From NCBI GenBank assembly GCA_949283375.1, contig CASDSM010000012.1:108827-169577 (forward strand): 60,751 nucleotides of DNA, written 5' to 3'. The stretch comes from an uncultured Eubacteriales bacterium (GTDB taxonomy: Bacteria > Bacillota > Clostridia > Oscillospirales > Oscillospiraceae). Every line of letters starts with the position of its first letter. Within the stretch, counting starts at the first letter, position 1. Position numbers and translations under genes: made by a program. Under the pieces are notes generated by a model. That model saw only the letters and a list, made by a program, of their open reading frames with translations, was not told where the DNA came from and did no database searches. Below are positions 26,347-36,198 of the stretch, one piece after another.

Positions 26347-27675
26347 ATGGCAAAGAATGACGATAGAAGAATGACAGTCCACTGCTCTTTCTGCGGGAAG
26401 AGCCAGGACAAGGTGGAGCGGATCATCGCCGGTCCGAACGCCTATATCTGCAACGAGTGCATTCAGCTCTGCAATGAGATCCTCAGCGACAGTGAGGACT
26501 ACGGACCGGAGAGCGTAGAGCTGGAGGTTCCGGATGAGATCCCCACCCCGCGGGAGATCCGGGCGGTGCTCGACCGCTATATCATCGGCCAGGAGGCGGC
26601 GAAGGTCTCCCTGTCCGTCGCGGTCTACAACCACTATAAGCGCATCTACTTCGGCGGAGACGACGATGTGGAGCTGCAAAAGTCCAACATTCTCCTCCTC
26701 GGGCCGACGGGCTGCGGCAAGACGCTCTTTGCCCAGACGCTGGCGCGCATCCTGAATGTGCCGTTTGCCATCGCCGATGCGACCACGCTCACCGAGGCGG
26801 GCTATGTCGGCGACGACGTGGAGAACATTCTCCTGCGTCTGGTCCAGGCGGCGGACTATGATGTGGAGCGCGCCCAGCGGGGCATCATCTATATCGACGA
26901 GATGGATAAGATCGCTCGCAAGAGCGAGAATACCTCCATCACCCGCGATGTCTCCGGCGAAGGGGTGCAGCAGGCGCTGCTGAAGATCTTGGAGGGCACT
27001 GTGGCCAATGTGCCTCCCCAGGGCGGGCGCAAGCACCCGCATCAGGAGTTCATCCAGGTGGACACGACGAATATCCTCTTCATCTGCGGCGGCGCGTTTG
27101 ACGGCATCGAGAAGATCATCGAGCGCCGTCAGGATAAGAAGGGGATCGGCTTCGGCGGCTCTGTGCAGACGCGCCGGGAGCGCGAGCAGACGGATATCCT
27201 CGCCTCGGTGCAGCCGCATGACCTGCTGAAATTCGGCATCATCCCCGAGCTGATCGGCCGTCTCCCGGTGATCACCACGCTCAGCGCCCTTGACCGCGAT
27301 CAGCTCGTGCAGATCCTCACCGAGCCCAAGAACGCCCTGGTCAAGCAGTATCAGAAGTTGCTGGAATACGACCGGGTCCGTCTGGAGTTCCAGCCGGAGG
27401 CGCTGCAGGCCGCCGCCGACCTGGCGCTCGAGCGCGGCATCGGCGCGCGCGGCCTCCGCGCCGTCCTGGAGGGCTCGATGAACAAGCTGATGTATGATAT
27501 CCCGTCCGACCCCACCATTGACGCGGTGACGCTCACGCCGGAGAGCATCCGCGGCGAGGACAGCCCAATCATCCATCGGGACCCGGAGCGGTTGAAGCGC
27601 CCGGTCCCCCGGCTCGGCGCCAGTACGCTTCAGTCGATGAAGGACCATGCCCGGGGACACGGCAACGCGTCCTGA
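26347..27675 (+). CDS. clpX: ATP-dependent Clp protease ATP-binding subunit ClpX
   Basis: AAA+ unfoldase that feeds substrates to ClpP. 442 aa. The N-terminal zinc-binding domain has Cys pairs in HCSFCGKSQ and CNECIQLC. Walker A is [12 protein letters not shown], Walker [12 protein letters not shown]; pore loop [11 protein letters not shown], and the sensor/arginine region [13 protein letters not shown] are present. GGGAGGAAC lies before ATG 26347, 41 nt after clpP, so co-transcription is likely. Confidence 0.97.
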   Translation: MAKNDDRRMTVHCSFCGKSQDKVERIIAGPNAYICNECIQLCNEILSDSEDYGPESVELEVPDEIPTPREIRAVLDRYIIGQEAAKVSLSVAVYNHYKRIYFGGDDDVELQKSNILLLGPTGCGKTLFAQTLARILNVPFAIADATTLTEAGYVGDDVENILLRLVQAADYDVERAQRGIIYIDEMDKIARKSENTSITRDVSGEGVQQALLKILEGTVANVPPQGGRKHPHQEFIQVDTTNILFICGGAFDGIEKIIERRQDKKGIGFGGSVQTRREREQTDILASVQPHDLLKFGIIPELIGRLPVITTLSALDRDQLVQILTEPKNALVKQYQKLLEYDRVRLEFQPEALQAAADLALERGIGARGLRAVLEGSMNKLMYDIPSDPTIDAVTLTPESIRGEDSPIIHRDPERLKRPVPRLGASTLQSMKDHARGHGNAS

Positions 27676-27690
27676 ATGCCTATCAGCGAT

Positions 27691-27740
27691 TTGATTGGCC
27701 GCAAGACCGCCTGCCTCAGGCGGCCTTACGGTCAATTTTT
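27691..27740 (+). terminator. Probable terminator or attenuator between clpX and lon
   Basis: Core stem CCGCCTG (27707-27713) / CAGGCGG (27717-27723), extended by AAG/CTT and by TTGA (27691-27694) / TCAA (27732-27735), and followed by T5. No promoter was found between it and lon, so it may be leaky. Confidence 0.5.
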
Positions 27741-27757
27741 CTCAGGGAGGTGACAGC

Positions 27758-30193
27758 ATGAGCGAAAGTGAAGAGAAAATGGAGCTCCGGGAGGAGACGC
27801 TGCGCGTTCTGCCCACCCTGGCGCTGCGCGGCCTGACGGTCTTTCCCAATATGCTGATCCATTTTGACGTGGGGCGCGAGTCCTCGCTCAAGGCGCTGGA
27901 GCACGCGATGGACCACGGGGACGATCTGTTTCTCGTGACGCAGAGATCCATCCTGGTGGAGCAGCCCGATCTGGACGACCTCTATCAGGTGGGCACCATC
28001 TGCTCCATCCGCCAGCTCCTCCGCCTGCCGGACAACAACATCCGCATCATGGTGGAGGGGCAGATGCGCGCCAGCCTGGTCAGTCTGGAGCAGGAGCGCC
28101 CCTATCTCCTCGCGCAGGTGGACCCCATCCCCGCTGTCTCCCAGCCCGAGCGGGTCACACCGCACACCGAGGCGGTGGTCCGCAAGGCCTATGAGCTCTT
28201 TGAGCGCTATGGCGAGCTGTCGGAGAAGCTGCCTGCGGAGCTGATCCTCAACGTGTTCGGCAGCCGGGACCCCGGCTATATCGCCGACTATATCGCCCAG
28301 AATATCCCCATCCGCGGCGAGGACAAGCAGACCGCCCTGGAGGAGCTCCACCCGGTCCGCCGGCTGGAGAAGGTGAACCGCATTCTGGCCCGGGAGCTCC
28401 AGGTGCTCACCGCCGAGCATGAGCTGGAGGGCAAGATCCGCGACCACATGAGCCAGGCCCAGCGGGACTACTACCTGCGCGAGCAGCTTAAGGTGATCCA
28501 GTCCGAGCTGGGGGAAGAGGGCGGCGACGAGGAGACCGCCGAGTACCGCAAACGCATCAAAAAGGCGAAACTCCCCAAAGAGGTGGAGGAAAAGCTAAAC
28601 AAGGAGCTCAAGCGGCTGGAGAAGCAGCCTTTCGGCTCGGCGGAGGGCGCCGTGCTGCGCAACTATCTGGACACCTGTCTGGAGCTGCCGTGGAATAAGC
28701 GCAGCCGGGAGCGCCTGAATGTGGAGGCGGCCCGGAAGATCCTGGATGCCGACCACTTTGGCATGGAGAAGGTGAAGGAGCGCATTCTGGAGTTCCTCGC
28801 CGTCAAGCAGCTCGCCCCGCAGCTCCGGGGGCAGATCCTCTGCCTCTACGGCCCGCCGGGCGTCGGCAAGACCTCCATCGCCGGGTCGATCGCGCGGGCG
28901 ATGAACCGCAAGATGGCCCGCGTCTCTCTGGGCGGCATCCACGACGAGGCGGAGATCCGCGGCCACCGCAAGACCTATATCGGCGCGATGCCGGGGCGCA
29001 TCATCGCGGCGGTCTCCAAGGCGGGGACCTCCAATCCCCTCATCCTGCTCGACGAGATCGACAAGCTGGGGCAGGACCACAGGGGAGACCCCGCGTCCGC
29101 CCTGCTGGAGGTGCTGGACGCCGAGCAGAACAGCACCTTCCGCGACCATTTCCTCGAGCTGCCCTTTGACCTCTCCGATGTGCTCTTTATCACCACCGCA
29201 AACGATCTCTCCACCGTCCCGCGCCCGCTGCTGGACCGGATGGAGGTGATCGAGCTGGGCAGCTACACCGATGAGGAGAAGCTGCAGATCGCCCGCCGCC
29301 ACCTCCTGCCACGCGAGATGAAGCGCCACGGCCTCAAGGCCAGCCAGCTCCGTGTGACGGACGACGCCATCCGCGAGCTGATCGCCGGCTATACGAGAGA
29401 GTCGGGCGTCCGCCTGCTTGAGCGCAAGCTGGCCTCGCTCTGCCGCAAGGCGGCGATGGAGCTGGTCAGCGGTGAGGATGTCCGCCGGGTGAACGTGACC
29501 GGCGACAGCCTGGAGGCCCTTCTGGGGCCGCGGCAGTACCACCCCGAGCGCCTGGCGCGCGTCCCGCAGGTGGGCCTGGTCAACGGGCTGGCCTGGACCG
29601 CCGCCGGCGGCGAGCTGCTGGAGGTGGAGGTCAACGTGGTGCCCGGCTCGGGCAAGGTGGAGCCGACCGGCAACCTCGGCAAGGTGATGCAGGAGTCCTG
29701 CCACTCGGCGATCTCCTATATCCGCAGCCGTACCACCCAGCTCGGCATCGACCCCGATTTCCACAAAAATCAGGATATCCACATCCACTTCCCCGAGGCG
29801 GCCACCCCGAAGGACGGCCCCTCTGCCGGTATCGCCATCACCACGGCGATCGTTTCCGCCCTCACCGGGGCCAAGGTCAAGTGCGGCCTGGCGATGACGG
29901 GGGAGGTGACGCTGCGCGGCCGGGTCCTTCCCATCGGCGGCCTGAAGGAGAAGACAATGGCGGCCCACCGGAACGGGATCCAGACCGTCATTATCCCGCA
30001 GGACAACGAGAAGGATCTGGAGAAGATCGACCAGACGGTGCGCTCGGCCCTGCGCTTTGTCACCGTCACCCAGGTGGACCAGGTGCTGGGCGAGGCGCTG
30101 GACTTTTCAGGCACGGAGATCCACCCGGACTTCTATCACGGCTTTGAGCTGGGACAGACGCCGGTGACCCGCTCCAACGCCATCAGACAGTAG
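27758..30193 (+). CDS. lon: ATP-dependent protease Lon
   Basis: Homohexameric AAA+ serine protease for misfolded and regulatory proteins. 811 aa. It has the N-terminal substrate domain ([16 protein letters not shown]), AAA+ module (Walker [10 protein letters not shown], Walker [11 protein letters not shown]) and C-terminal proteolytic domain with the Ser-Lys dyad ([10 protein letters not shown] and [12 protein letters not shown]). ATG 27758 was chosen for AGGGAGGTGA 4 nt upstream; the open frame extends 21 codons further but without a better start. The clpX-lon-ysxC order is conserved in Firmicutes. Confidence 0.97.
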   Translation: MSESEEKMELREETLRVLPTLALRGLTVFPNMLIHFDVGRESSLKALEHAMDHGDDLFLVTQRSILVEQPDLDDLYQVGTICSIRQLLRLPDNNIRIMVEGQMRASLVSLEQERPYLLAQVDPIPAVSQPERVTPHTEAVVRKAYELFERYGELSEKLPAELILNVFGSRDPGYIADYIAQNIPIRGEDKQTALEELHPVRRLEKVNRILARELQVLTAEHELEGKIRDHMSQAQRDYYLREQLKVIQSELGEEGGDEETAEYRKRIKKAKLPKEVEEKLNKELKRLEKQPFGSAEGAVLRNYLDTCLELPWNKRSRERLNVEAARKILDADHFGMEKVKERILEFLAVKQLAPQLRGQILCLYGPPGVGKTSIAGSIARAMNRKMARVSLGGIHDEAEIRGHRKTYIGAMPGRIIAAVSKAGTSNPLILLDEIDKLGQDHRGDPASALLEVLDAEQNSTFRDHFLELPFDLSDVLFITTANDLSTVPRPLLDRMEVIELGSYTDEEKLQIARRHLLPREMKRHGLKASQLRVTDDAIRELIAGYTRESGVRLLERKLASLCRKAAMELVSGEDVRRVNVTGDSLEALLGPRQYHPERLARVPQVGLVNGLAWTAAGGELLEVEVNVVPGSGKVEPTGNLGKVMQESCHSAISYIRSRTTQLGIDPDFHKNQDIHIHFPEAATPKDGPSAGIAITTAIVSALTGAKVKCGLAMTGEVTLRGRVLPIGGLKEKTMAAHRNGIQTVIIPQDNEKDLEKIDQTVRSALRFVTVTQVDQVLGEALDFSGTEIHPDFYHGFELGQTPVTRSNAIRQ

Positions 30194-30201
30194 GTGAACG
30201 C

Positions 30202-30792
30202 ATGAACCTGAACCAAGCGGCCTTTACCATCGGGGCGACCGCGCCCAAGGCGTTCGTCCGGGACGGACTGGCGCAGATCGCCTTTGCCGGGCGGTCCAAC
30301 GTGGGCAAGAGCTCGGTCATCAACTGCTTGCTCAACCGGAAGAACTTCGCCCGCGTCGGCAGCGCGCCGGGGAAGACCAGCCAGATCAACTATTTTCTCA
30401 TCGACAGCCAGCTCTACCTCGTCGACCTGCCGGGCTACGGCTATGCCAAGGTCTCCAAGGCGGAGCGGGAGCGCTGGGGCAGGCTGATGGAGGCGTATTT
30501 CGCCTCCGGCCTGATCACGCGGGGCGTCCAGATCGTGGACGCCCGCCACAAGCCCACGGCGGACGACCAGACGATGATGCGCTGGTTTCGAGAGAGCGGC
30601 TGCCCGGTGACCGTGGTGGCCAACAAGCTCGACAAGCTGAAAAAGAGCGAGATCGAGCCCAATCTGCTGCGCGTCCGCGAGGTACTGGAGCTGGGGGAGG
30701 AGATGGAGCTGCTGCCCTTCTCCGCCGAGCGCCGGACCGGCGTGGAATCGCTCCGGCAGATATTGTTCGGACAGAGCGGCGTGAACGGCTGA
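30202..30792 (+). CDS. ysxC: Ribosome biogenesis GTP-binding protein YsxC/EngB
   Basis: Essential TrmE-Era-EngA-like GTPase for 50S assembly, 196 aa. G1 GRSNVGKSS, G2 SAPGKTSQINY, G3 DLPGYGYA, G4 NKLD, G5 region LPFSAERRTG are all present. Starts 8 nt after lon with a TAGGTGA site and is the last gene of the quality-control cluster; a strong terminator follows. Confidence 0.96.
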   Translation: MNLNQAAFTIGATAPKAFVRDGLAQIAFAGRSNVGKSSVINCLLNRKNFARVGSAPGKTSQINYFLIDSQLYLVDLPGYGYAKVSKAERERWGRLMEAYFASGLITRGVQIVDARHKPTADDQTMMRWFRESGCPVTVVANKLDKLKKSEIEPNLLRVREVLELGEEMELLPFSAERRTGVESLRQILFGQSGVNG

Positions 30793-30820
30793 GACTGCCT
30801 GCCGGAACACAACCAGACTG

Positions 30821-30859
30821 GCCGCAGAGAAACTTTCGTTCTCTGCGGCTTGTCTTTTT
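30821..30859 (+). terminator. Intrinsic terminator after ysxC
   Basis: Perfect 11-bp stem GCCGCAGAGAA (30821-30831) / TTCTCTGCGGC (30839-30849), 7-nt loop, then a T-rich tail (TTGTCTTTTT). Confidence 0.9.
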
Positions 30860-30878
30860 GCAGTGGATTTTGTATAAT
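30850..30878 (+). promoter_or_regulatory. Promoter upstream of the M50 protease gene
   Basis: TTGTCT (30850-30855), 17-bp spacer, TATAAT (30873-30878). The -35 hexamer coincides with the T tract of the preceding terminator, an economical arrangement. Confidence 0.75.
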
Positions 30879-30923
30879 ACCAGTATCACTGTTTATCTGT
30901 ATGAAGCAGGGAGGCGGCCCGGT

Positions 30924-31625
30924 TTGTCATTTCTCGATTCCCTGGGGACCATGTTCGATTTGGAGCTGGCCCTGTCGCTGCTGGTCCGGGCCCTGGCCGC
31001 CCTGCTCTGCCTGACGGTGCATGAGCTCTGCCACGGTCTGGCCGCCCGTTATCTGGGGGACCCGACGGCGGAGTATATGGGGCGCATCTCGCTCAATCCG
31101 CTGCACCACATCGACCTGTTCGGCCTGATCCTGCTGCTCACGGCGGGCTTTGGCTGGGCAAAGCCGGTGCCGGTGGACCCGAGATATTTCAAAAACCCCA
31201 AGCGCGGTATGGCGGTCACGGCGCTGGCCGGCCCGACGTCCAACTTTGTCCTGGCGATCCTCTCGGCGTTCCTGCTGCAGGCGATGGTCCGGGCGGAGCT
31301 GTGGCGCTCGATGCCGGGCACTTGGGGCATGGCCTTTGCCGCGGCCATGCTCTGGCTCAATTTGGGTCTTGGGATCTTTAATCTGTTTCCCATTCCGCCG
31401 CTGGACGGGTCCAAGGTGCTCTTTTCCTTCCTGCCGGACAGGGTGTATTTCTGGATTTTGCGGCATGAGCGCTATATCATGCTGGTGCTCTTCGCGCTCG
31501 TCTTCTTCGGCGCGCTCGATGGCCCGCTCAACGCCCTGCTCCGTCTGGCACTCGACGGCGTCTGCCGCCTCACGGGCCTCGCCCCCGACGTGTTCTGGAC
31601 GCTGATCATCGGCCTGTACGCCTGA
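30924..31625 (+). CDS. Site-2-protease family membrane zinc metalloprotease (M50, YwhC-like)
   Basis: Integral membrane protease, 233 aa if started at TTG 30924 (AGGGAGG 9 nt upstream); ATG 30951 is a plausible alternative whose product aligns well with relatives. The zinc site is HELCH in the first membrane helix (LCLTVHELCHGLAARYLGD), with the third ligand Asp in FPIPPLDGSK. There are about five hydrophobic segments, and GAGFGWAKPVPVDPRYF-like sequence is typical of the YwhC group. The frame is open upstream, but that overlaps the promoter. Substrate unknown. It precedes scpA by 13 nt. Confidence 0.88.
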   Translation: MSFLDSLGTMFDLELALSLLVRALAALLCLTVHELCHGLAARYLGDPTAEYMGRISLNPLHHIDLFGLILLLTAGFGWAKPVPVDPRYFKNPKRGMAVTALAGPTSNFVLAILSAFLLQAMVRAELWRSMPGTWGMAFAAAMLWLNLGLGIFNLFPIPPLDGSKVLFSFLPDRVYFWILRHERYIMLVLFALVFFGALDGPLNALLRLALDGVCRLTGLAPDVFWTLIIGLYA

Positions 31626-31638
31626 AGGAGGCGCTTGT

Positions 31639-32424
31639 TTGGAAGCTCCGGTATACCACCTGGACAGCGTCGTGAAGACCAGGACGCAGCCGGCGGACTT
31701 TGACGGACCGCTCGACCTGATCCTGGCGCTGCTGAGCAAGAATAAGATGGAGATCCAGGACATCCAGATCTCCCTCATCCTGGACCAGTACCTCGCCTGG
31801 ATGGACCGGCGCAAGGAGCTTGATCTGGAGGTGGCCAGCGAGTTTGTGACGATGGCCGCCCAGCTGGTCTACATCAAGACGAGAATGCTGCTGAGCATCC
31901 ACGATGAGGAGGCCCTCTCCGAGATGGAGGAGCTCATCGCCTCACTGGAGGAGCGCCAGCGGCACGAGAACTATAAAAAGATCAAGCAGATCATTCCCCG
32001 TATGCTACAGCGCTATGAGGTGGGGCGGGACTGCCTCACCCGGATGCAGGAGCCAGTCACCCCGGACCGCACCTATCGCTATGTGCATCAGCCGGACGAC
32101 CTGCTGCGCGCCCTCAGCGGCGTGCTGGAGCGGGGAGGGGAGCAGCTCCCTCCGCCGGAGCGGGCCTTTCGCGGCATCGTCGGGCGCGAGCCCTATCCGG
32201 TGGGGAATAAGGCGTCGGAGATCCTGCGGCGTCTGCTCCACGAGGGCGTCATGCGCTTTCGCGCCCTGTTTCAAAACAGCAGGAGCCGGTCTGAGATCGT
32301 CGCCACCTTCCTGGCGGTGCTCGAGCTGTGCAAGGCGAGCCGGGTCCGTCTGGCGGGGACGGAGCAGGAGTGCACCGTCACCCGGACCGGCGCGCAGGCA
32401 GAGGAAGGGGAGACCTCCGAATAG
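31639..32424 (+). CDS. scpA: Segregation and condensation protein A
   Basis: Kleisin subunit of the SMC-ScpAB condensin, 261 aa. Kleisin motifs: QPADFDGPLDLILALLSKNKMEIQDI at the N-terminus and the C-terminal winged-helix segment (SRSEIVATFLAVLELCKASRVRL). Starts with TTG 31639, supported by AAGGAGG 7 nt upstream; no better ATG exists before the conserved region. It is followed 12 nt later by its partner scpB. Confidence 0.95.
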   Translation: MEAPVYHLDSVVKTRTQPADFDGPLDLILALLSKNKMEIQDIQISLILDQYLAWMDRRKELDLEVASEFVTMAAQLVYIKTRMLLSIHDEEALSEMEELIASLEERQRHENYKKIKQIIPRMLQRYEVGRDCLTRMQEPVTPDRTYRYVHQPDDLLRALSGVLERGGEQLPPPERAFRGIVGREPYPVGNKASEILRRLLHEGVMRFRALFQNSRSRSEIVATFLAVLELCKASRVRLAGTEQECTVTRTGAQAEEGETSE

Positions 32425-32436
32425 TCAGGTGAGCAC

Positions 32437-33063
32437 ATGGAAAAACTGGAACAGAAAGAGATGATCGCCGCGCTGGAGGGCATTCTGTTCGCCGCAGGAG
32501 AGCCGATCGGCGTGGAGCGCCTCTGCCTCGCGCTGGAGCTGAGCCGGGACGAGGTGGACGCTCTGTGCAAGCAGCTTGCAGATCACTACAGCTATGAGCG
32601 CCGCGGCATCCGTCTCCTGCGCCTGCAGGACAGCTATCAGCTCTGCTCATCGCCGGAATATGCCGGTCGGATCCGCAAGGCGTTTGAGCGCCGCAAGCCG
32701 CCGCAGCTCTCCCAGCCGGCGCTGGAGGTGCTCTCCATCATCGCCTATTACCAGCCCACCACGCGGGCCTATGTCGAGCAGGTGCGCGGGGTGGACTCCT
32801 CCTATACCATCAATCTGCTCCTCGAGCGCGGCCTGATCGAAGAGGCGGGGCGCCTCTCCGTTCCGGGGCGGCCCACGCTGTTTCGGACCACGGCGCATTT
32901 TCTCCGCTGCTTCAGCCTCTCCAGCCTGGAGGAGCTGCCCCCTCTGCCGCAGACCGGCGAGGAGGAGCAGCTCGCCCGGCAGCTCGGCGCGGCAAAGGCG
33001 GAGCAGGGTGCATCGGATGAGTCTCAGACGCCGGAGGACGGCGGGAAAGCGGGCGCCACATGA
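32437..33063 (+). CDS. scpB: Segregation and condensation protein B
   Basis: Tandem winged-helix protein that dimerises and binds ScpA. 208 aa. EGILFAAGEPIGVERLC, QLSQPALEVLSIIAYYQP and RGLIEEAGRLSVPGRPTLFRTT are family signatures. The C-terminal ~35 residues are acidic and variable. Preceded by an AGGTGAG site; its stop overlaps the next start as ATGA. Confidence 0.95.
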   Translation: MEKLEQKEMIAALEGILFAAGEPIGVERLCLALELSRDEVDALCKQLADHYSYERRGIRLLRLQDSYQLCSSPEYAGRIRKAFERRKPPQLSQPALEVLSIIAYYQPTTRAYVEQVRGVDSSYTINLLLERGLIEEAGRLSVPGRPTLFRTTAHFLRCFSLSSLEELPPLPQTGEEEQLARQLGAAKAEQGASDESQTPEDGGKAGAT

Positions 33064-33917
33064 CGGGATGGATCGTTTTTGCAGCTGTGCTGGCGGCGCT
33101 CGCCCTCCTGTCACTGGTACGGCTGGGGGCCCAGTTGACCTACGGGAAGGACGGCCTGATCATAAAGGTCCGGGTGGGACTGCTGCGCGTCACCGTCTTT
33201 CGCACCCAAAAGAAGCCAAAGCGCAGCCGCCGCAGGAGAGCACCGGAGGGCAGGCGGGTCGCGCCCCGGCAGGGGAAGAGCCGGCCGGCCGGCCGGAGGC
33301 TGGCGGGCCAGACGGAGGCCGCCGGTCCGTCCGCAGCACCGAAACAGCCGCAGGAGAAGGCGGAGGCCGCTCCTCCCTCTGCACAGAAGACGGAGAACCG
33401 CCCTCCTTCCACGCATACACAGAAGCCCGGGAAACATCCCCCCGCCGCAGCGGAGGCGCAGGGAAATGCGCCGGACGGCGCGGAAAAGCGGGAGGACGTG
33501 ACGGAGGAGAAAAAGGGCGGACTTCCCCTTCCGCTGCTGGAGCTGATCGACTTTGCCCTGGACGCGGTGGGTGCGCTGATCTCCCGATTGCAGATCGACA
33601 CGCTGGAGGTGGACTACACCATCGCCGGAAAGTGCGACCCCGCCTCGGCGGCCATCCAGTACGGCATGATCTGTGCCGGCGGGGGGACGCTGGTGGCGGT
33701 GCTGGAGAACAGCTTTTACCGTATCCGCCGCAGGGAAATTCGCGCGCAGGTGGACTTTGAGGCGACAGAGCCGCTGATCTGGCTCTCCCTCTCCCTCTCC
33801 CTGCGATTGGGACAGATCGTTGCACTTGCCTGCCGTCTCGGGCTGGCATTCTATCGAAAACTGAAAAATCAGCGACAGGAGGAAGAAAAAGATGGAACAG
33901 AAGCATCCGATCAATGA
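33060..33917 (+). CDS. DUF2953 domain protein (YtfI-like), membrane-anchored
   Basis: 285 aa. An N-terminal transmembrane helix (about residues 3-25) is followed by a short conserved segment, a long Pro/Ala/Lys/Glu-rich linker (about 45-155), and a conserved C-terminal domain (DALEVDYTIAGKCDPASAA-like core and a hydrophobic C-terminal helix). Its position immediately before ytfJ matches the ytfI-ytfJ pair of Bacillus, where these genes are associated with sporulation. Overlaps scpB by 4 nt and ytfJ by 26 nt. Biochemical function is unknown. Confidence 0.78.
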   Translation: MTGWIVFAAVLAALALLSLVRLGAQLTYGKDGLIIKVRVGLLRVTVFRTQKKPKRSRRRRAPEGRRVAPRQGKSRPAGRRLAGQTEAAGPSAAPKQPQEKAEAAPPSAQKTENRPPSTHTQKPGKHPPAAAEAQGNAPDGAEKREDVTEEKKGGLPLPLLELIDFALDAVGALISRLQIDTLEVDYTIAGKCDPASAAIQYGMICAGGGTLVAVLENSFYRIRRREIRAQVDFEATEPLIWLSLSLSLRLGQIVALACRLGLAFYRKLKNQRQEEEKDGTEASDQ

Positions 33918-34320
33918 GGTACTGAATCTCACAATGGAGCGGCTGAAGGAGATGGTGGATGTCAACACCGTAGTCGGCACGCCGATCACCACCCCGGACG
34001 GGGTGACGGTGATCCCGATCTCCCGGGTCAGCATGGGCTTTGCCTCGGGCGGGTCCGACTTCTCCCCCAAGAGCCTGCCGGCCAACAAGAACAACTGCTT
34101 CGGCGGCGGCTCGGGCGCGGGCGTGACGGTGACGCCGGTCTCCTTCCTGATCATCCGCGGCGACAACGTCAAGATGATGCCGGTGGAGCCGGTGCTGGGC
34201 GGTCCGGTGGAGCGGGCGATCGACATGGTGCCCGAGCTGGTGGAGAAGGTCTCCGCCCTCCTGGCCAAGAAGGGGGAGGAAGCCGCCGCGCCGGGCGCTG
34301 ACAAGGCGGCGAAAAAGTAA
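33892..34320 (+). CDS. ytfJ: GerW/YtfJ family sporulation protein
   Basis: 142-aa protein of the GerW family, made in the forespore in Bacillus and needed for normal germination of some spores. Family motifs: HPINEVLNLTMERLKEMVDVNTVVG, the Gly/Ser-rich GFASGGSDF and FGGGSGAGVTVTPVSFLII. GGAGGAAGAAAAAG precedes ATG 33892, which lies 26 nt inside the DUF2953 gene. A good marker that the organism descends from spore formers. Confidence 0.92.
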   Translation: MEQKHPINEVLNLTMERLKEMVDVNTVVGTPITTPDGVTVIPISRVSMGFASGGSDFSPKSLPANKNNCFGGGSGAGVTVTPVSFLIIRGDNVKMMPVEPVLGGPVERAIDMVPELVEKVSALLAKKGEEAAAPGADKAAKK

Positions 34321-34342
34321 TTTCTTGAGGTGAACCTTTGCA

Positions 34343-35440
34343 ATGAAGCAGAACAGATGGATTGCGCTGTCAATGGCGGTCCTGCTGGCGGCCGGACTGT
34401 CCCTGCATGCCCTGGCGGCGGAGGCGGGGACCTCCACTCCGCCGGAGAGCTCCGCGACCTCCACCATTGTGGTGGATGCCTGGTCCGGCCGCGTCATCTA
34501 TGAGGACAACGCGGACGAGCAGCGGCCCATCGCCAGCGTGACCAAGATCATGACCGGCTATCTGGCGGCGGAGGGGCTGACGGAGGAGGATCTGGACGAG
34601 ATCTACACCGTCTCCGCCCACGCCGCGGCCTCGGACGAGGGCGGTACCTCGATGTACTTCGAGGCGGGGGACGAGGTCTCGATGGAGGTGCTCCTCTACG
34701 GCACCATGCTGCGCTCCGGTAACGACGCCGCCGTCGCCCTGGCAGAGGCCTGTGCAGACGGGGACGAGCAGGCGTTTATCGACCGGATGAACGCCAAGGC
34801 GGAGGAGCTGGGGATGACGAGCACCCATTTCAGCAACGTCAACGGCCTGGTGGACGAGGACAACTATTCCACCGCCCGCGATTTGGCCATCCTCGGCCGG
34901 GCGGCCATGGAAAACGAGCTGTTTGCCCGCATTGTGGCGACCTGGTACATCGAGATCGACGGCTACCAGATCGAGAACCACAACATGCTCCTGAGCGACG
35001 AGTATATGGGCCGCGAGGAGTGCCTGGGCATCAAGACCGGCTTTACCACGGCGGCAGGGCGCACCCTGGTCTCCTGCGCGCAGCGGGACGGCTCCCGCTT
35101 CATTGTGGTCACGCTCAACGACGCCAACGACTATGAGGATCATATGGCGTTCTACGAGTGGGCGTTTGCCAACTATCCCGCCTACGTCCTCTGCGAGGAG
35201 GGGGAGGCGCTGGCCACGCTGCACGTCGGCAATCAGGATGTTCCCCTGATCGCCTCGGAGACGCTGGTCTCATCGGTCGAGCCGTCGGACGAGGCGGACC
35301 TCCGCAGCGCCCTCACCCTGCCCGGCAGGATCAGCGGCACCGTCTCGCAGGGCTCGGTCGCGGGGACCGCGACCTTCACGCTCAACGGGGAGCCGCTCGG
35401 CACCGTTGAGCTGCTCTACGGCTCCCTCGTGGTCAGTTGA
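34343..35440 (+). CDS. D-alanyl-D-alanine carboxypeptidase (serine-type, DacF-like, S11)
   Basis: Low-molecular-weight penicillin-binding protein that trims peptidoglycan pentapeptides. A signal peptide is clear (MKQNRWIALSMAVLLAAGL, cleavage after ALAAEA). Catalytic motifs are SVTK (Ser-Lys), SGN and KTG in LGIKTGFTTAAG. A C-terminal beta-rich PBP5-type domain follows. No convincing C-terminal amphipathic anchor helix is present, unlike many DacA/DacF proteins. 365 aa. GAGGTGA precedes ATG 34343. Neighbouring ytfJ suggests but does not prove a sporulation role. Confidence 0.92.
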   Translation: MKQNRWIALSMAVLLAAGLSLHALAAEAGTSTPPESSATSTIVVDAWSGRVIYEDNADEQRPIASVTKIMTGYLAAEGLTEEDLDEIYTVSAHAAASDEGGTSMYFEAGDEVSMEVLLYGTMLRSGNDAAVALAEACADGDEQAFIDRMNAKAEELGMTSTHFSNVNGLVDEDNYSTARDLAILGRAAMENELFARIVATWYIEIDGYQIENHNMLLSDEYMGREECLGIKTGFTTAAGRTLVSCAQRDGSRFIVVTLNDANDYEDHMAFYEWAFANYPAYVLCEEGEALATLHVGNQDVPLIASETLVSSVEPSDEADLRSALTLPGRISGTVSQGSVAGTATFTLNGEPLGTVELLYGSLVVS

Positions 35441-36159
35441 TGGAAGAGCGGCTCAGCAAGCTCCTCTCCGCCTGGGGCGTCTGTTCGCGCCGCCAGGCGG
35501 AGCGCTATTTGACGCAGGGGCGCGTCACGGTCAACGGCGAGACGGCCGGCCTGGGGCAAAAGGCGGACGGCGGACGGGACACCATCTGCCTGGACGGCGT
35601 CCCGCTCTCCCCGGCCGGTGGAGAGGCGGCGGAAAAGGTCTGCCTGATGCTCCATAAACCGCGCGGCTATGTGACCACGCTCTCAGACGAACAGGGCAGG
35701 CCGGCGGTGGCGGACCTGACCGCCGGCTGCGGTCTCCGCCTCTATCCGGTCGGGCGGCTCGACCTGAACTCGGAGGGACTGCTGCTGATGACCAACGACG
35801 GGGCGCTGACCTACCGCCTCACCCATCCCAGCCATCAGGTGGAGAAGGAGTATCAGGTCCGGGTGACCGGCCCACTCTGGGCGGGGATCGCCGCCCTGCG
35901 CAGGCCGATGACGGTGGATGGGGAACAGATGGAGGCGGTGCGGGTCCAGCTCCTGTCCCGGGGAGAGGGGAGCGCCCTGCTCTCCATCACCATCTGCCAG
36001 GGGAAGAACCGGCAGATCCGCCGGATGTGCCGGGCAGCCGGCCTGACCGTCCACCGGCTGCGCCGCGTCCGGGAGGGGTCGCTCTGCCTGGGAGACCTGA
36101 AGGCCGGACAGTGGCGCTGGCTGACCGCCGAAGAGCTGCGGACCCTGCGGGAGGATTGA
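35440..36159 (+). CDS. rRNA pseudouridine synthase (RluB/RsuA family)
   Basis: Modifies a uridine in ribosomal RNA. 239 aa. N-terminal S4 RNA-binding domain (RLSKLLSAWGVCSRRQAERYL) and catalytic domain with the essential Asp in GRLDLNSEGLLLMTNDG; KNRQIRRMCRAAGL is the C-terminal signature. Start ATG 35440 shares one base with the dac stop (TGATG); TTG 35437 is possible. Likely coupled to the upstream gene. The RluB versus RsuA subtype cannot be fixed by eye. Confidence 0.92.
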   Translation: MEERLSKLLSAWGVCSRRQAERYLTQGRVTVNGETAGLGQKADGGRDTICLDGVPLSPAGGEAAEKVCLMLHKPRGYVTTLSDEQGRPAVADLTAGCGLRLYPVGRLDLNSEGLLLMTNDGALTYRLTHPSHQVEKEYQVRVTGPLWAGIAALRRPMTVDGEQMEAVRVQLLSRGEGSALLSITICQGKNRQIRRMCRAAGLTVHRLRRVREGSLCLGDLKAGQWRWLTAEELRTLRED

Positions 36160-36163
36160 GAGA

Positions 36164-36192
36164 TTTGCAAGTTTCAGAATGTGACTTGCAAA
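36164..36192. promoter_or_regulatory. Inverted repeat upstream of the RpiR-type gene
   Basis: TTTGCAAG (36164-36171) and CTTGCAAA (36185-36192), perfect 8-bp arms with 13 nt between, and a third copy of CTTGCA at 36198-36203 over the -35 box. Candidate autoregulatory operator; no T tract, so unlikely a terminator. Confidence 0.45.
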
Positions 36193-36198
36193 AATTGC

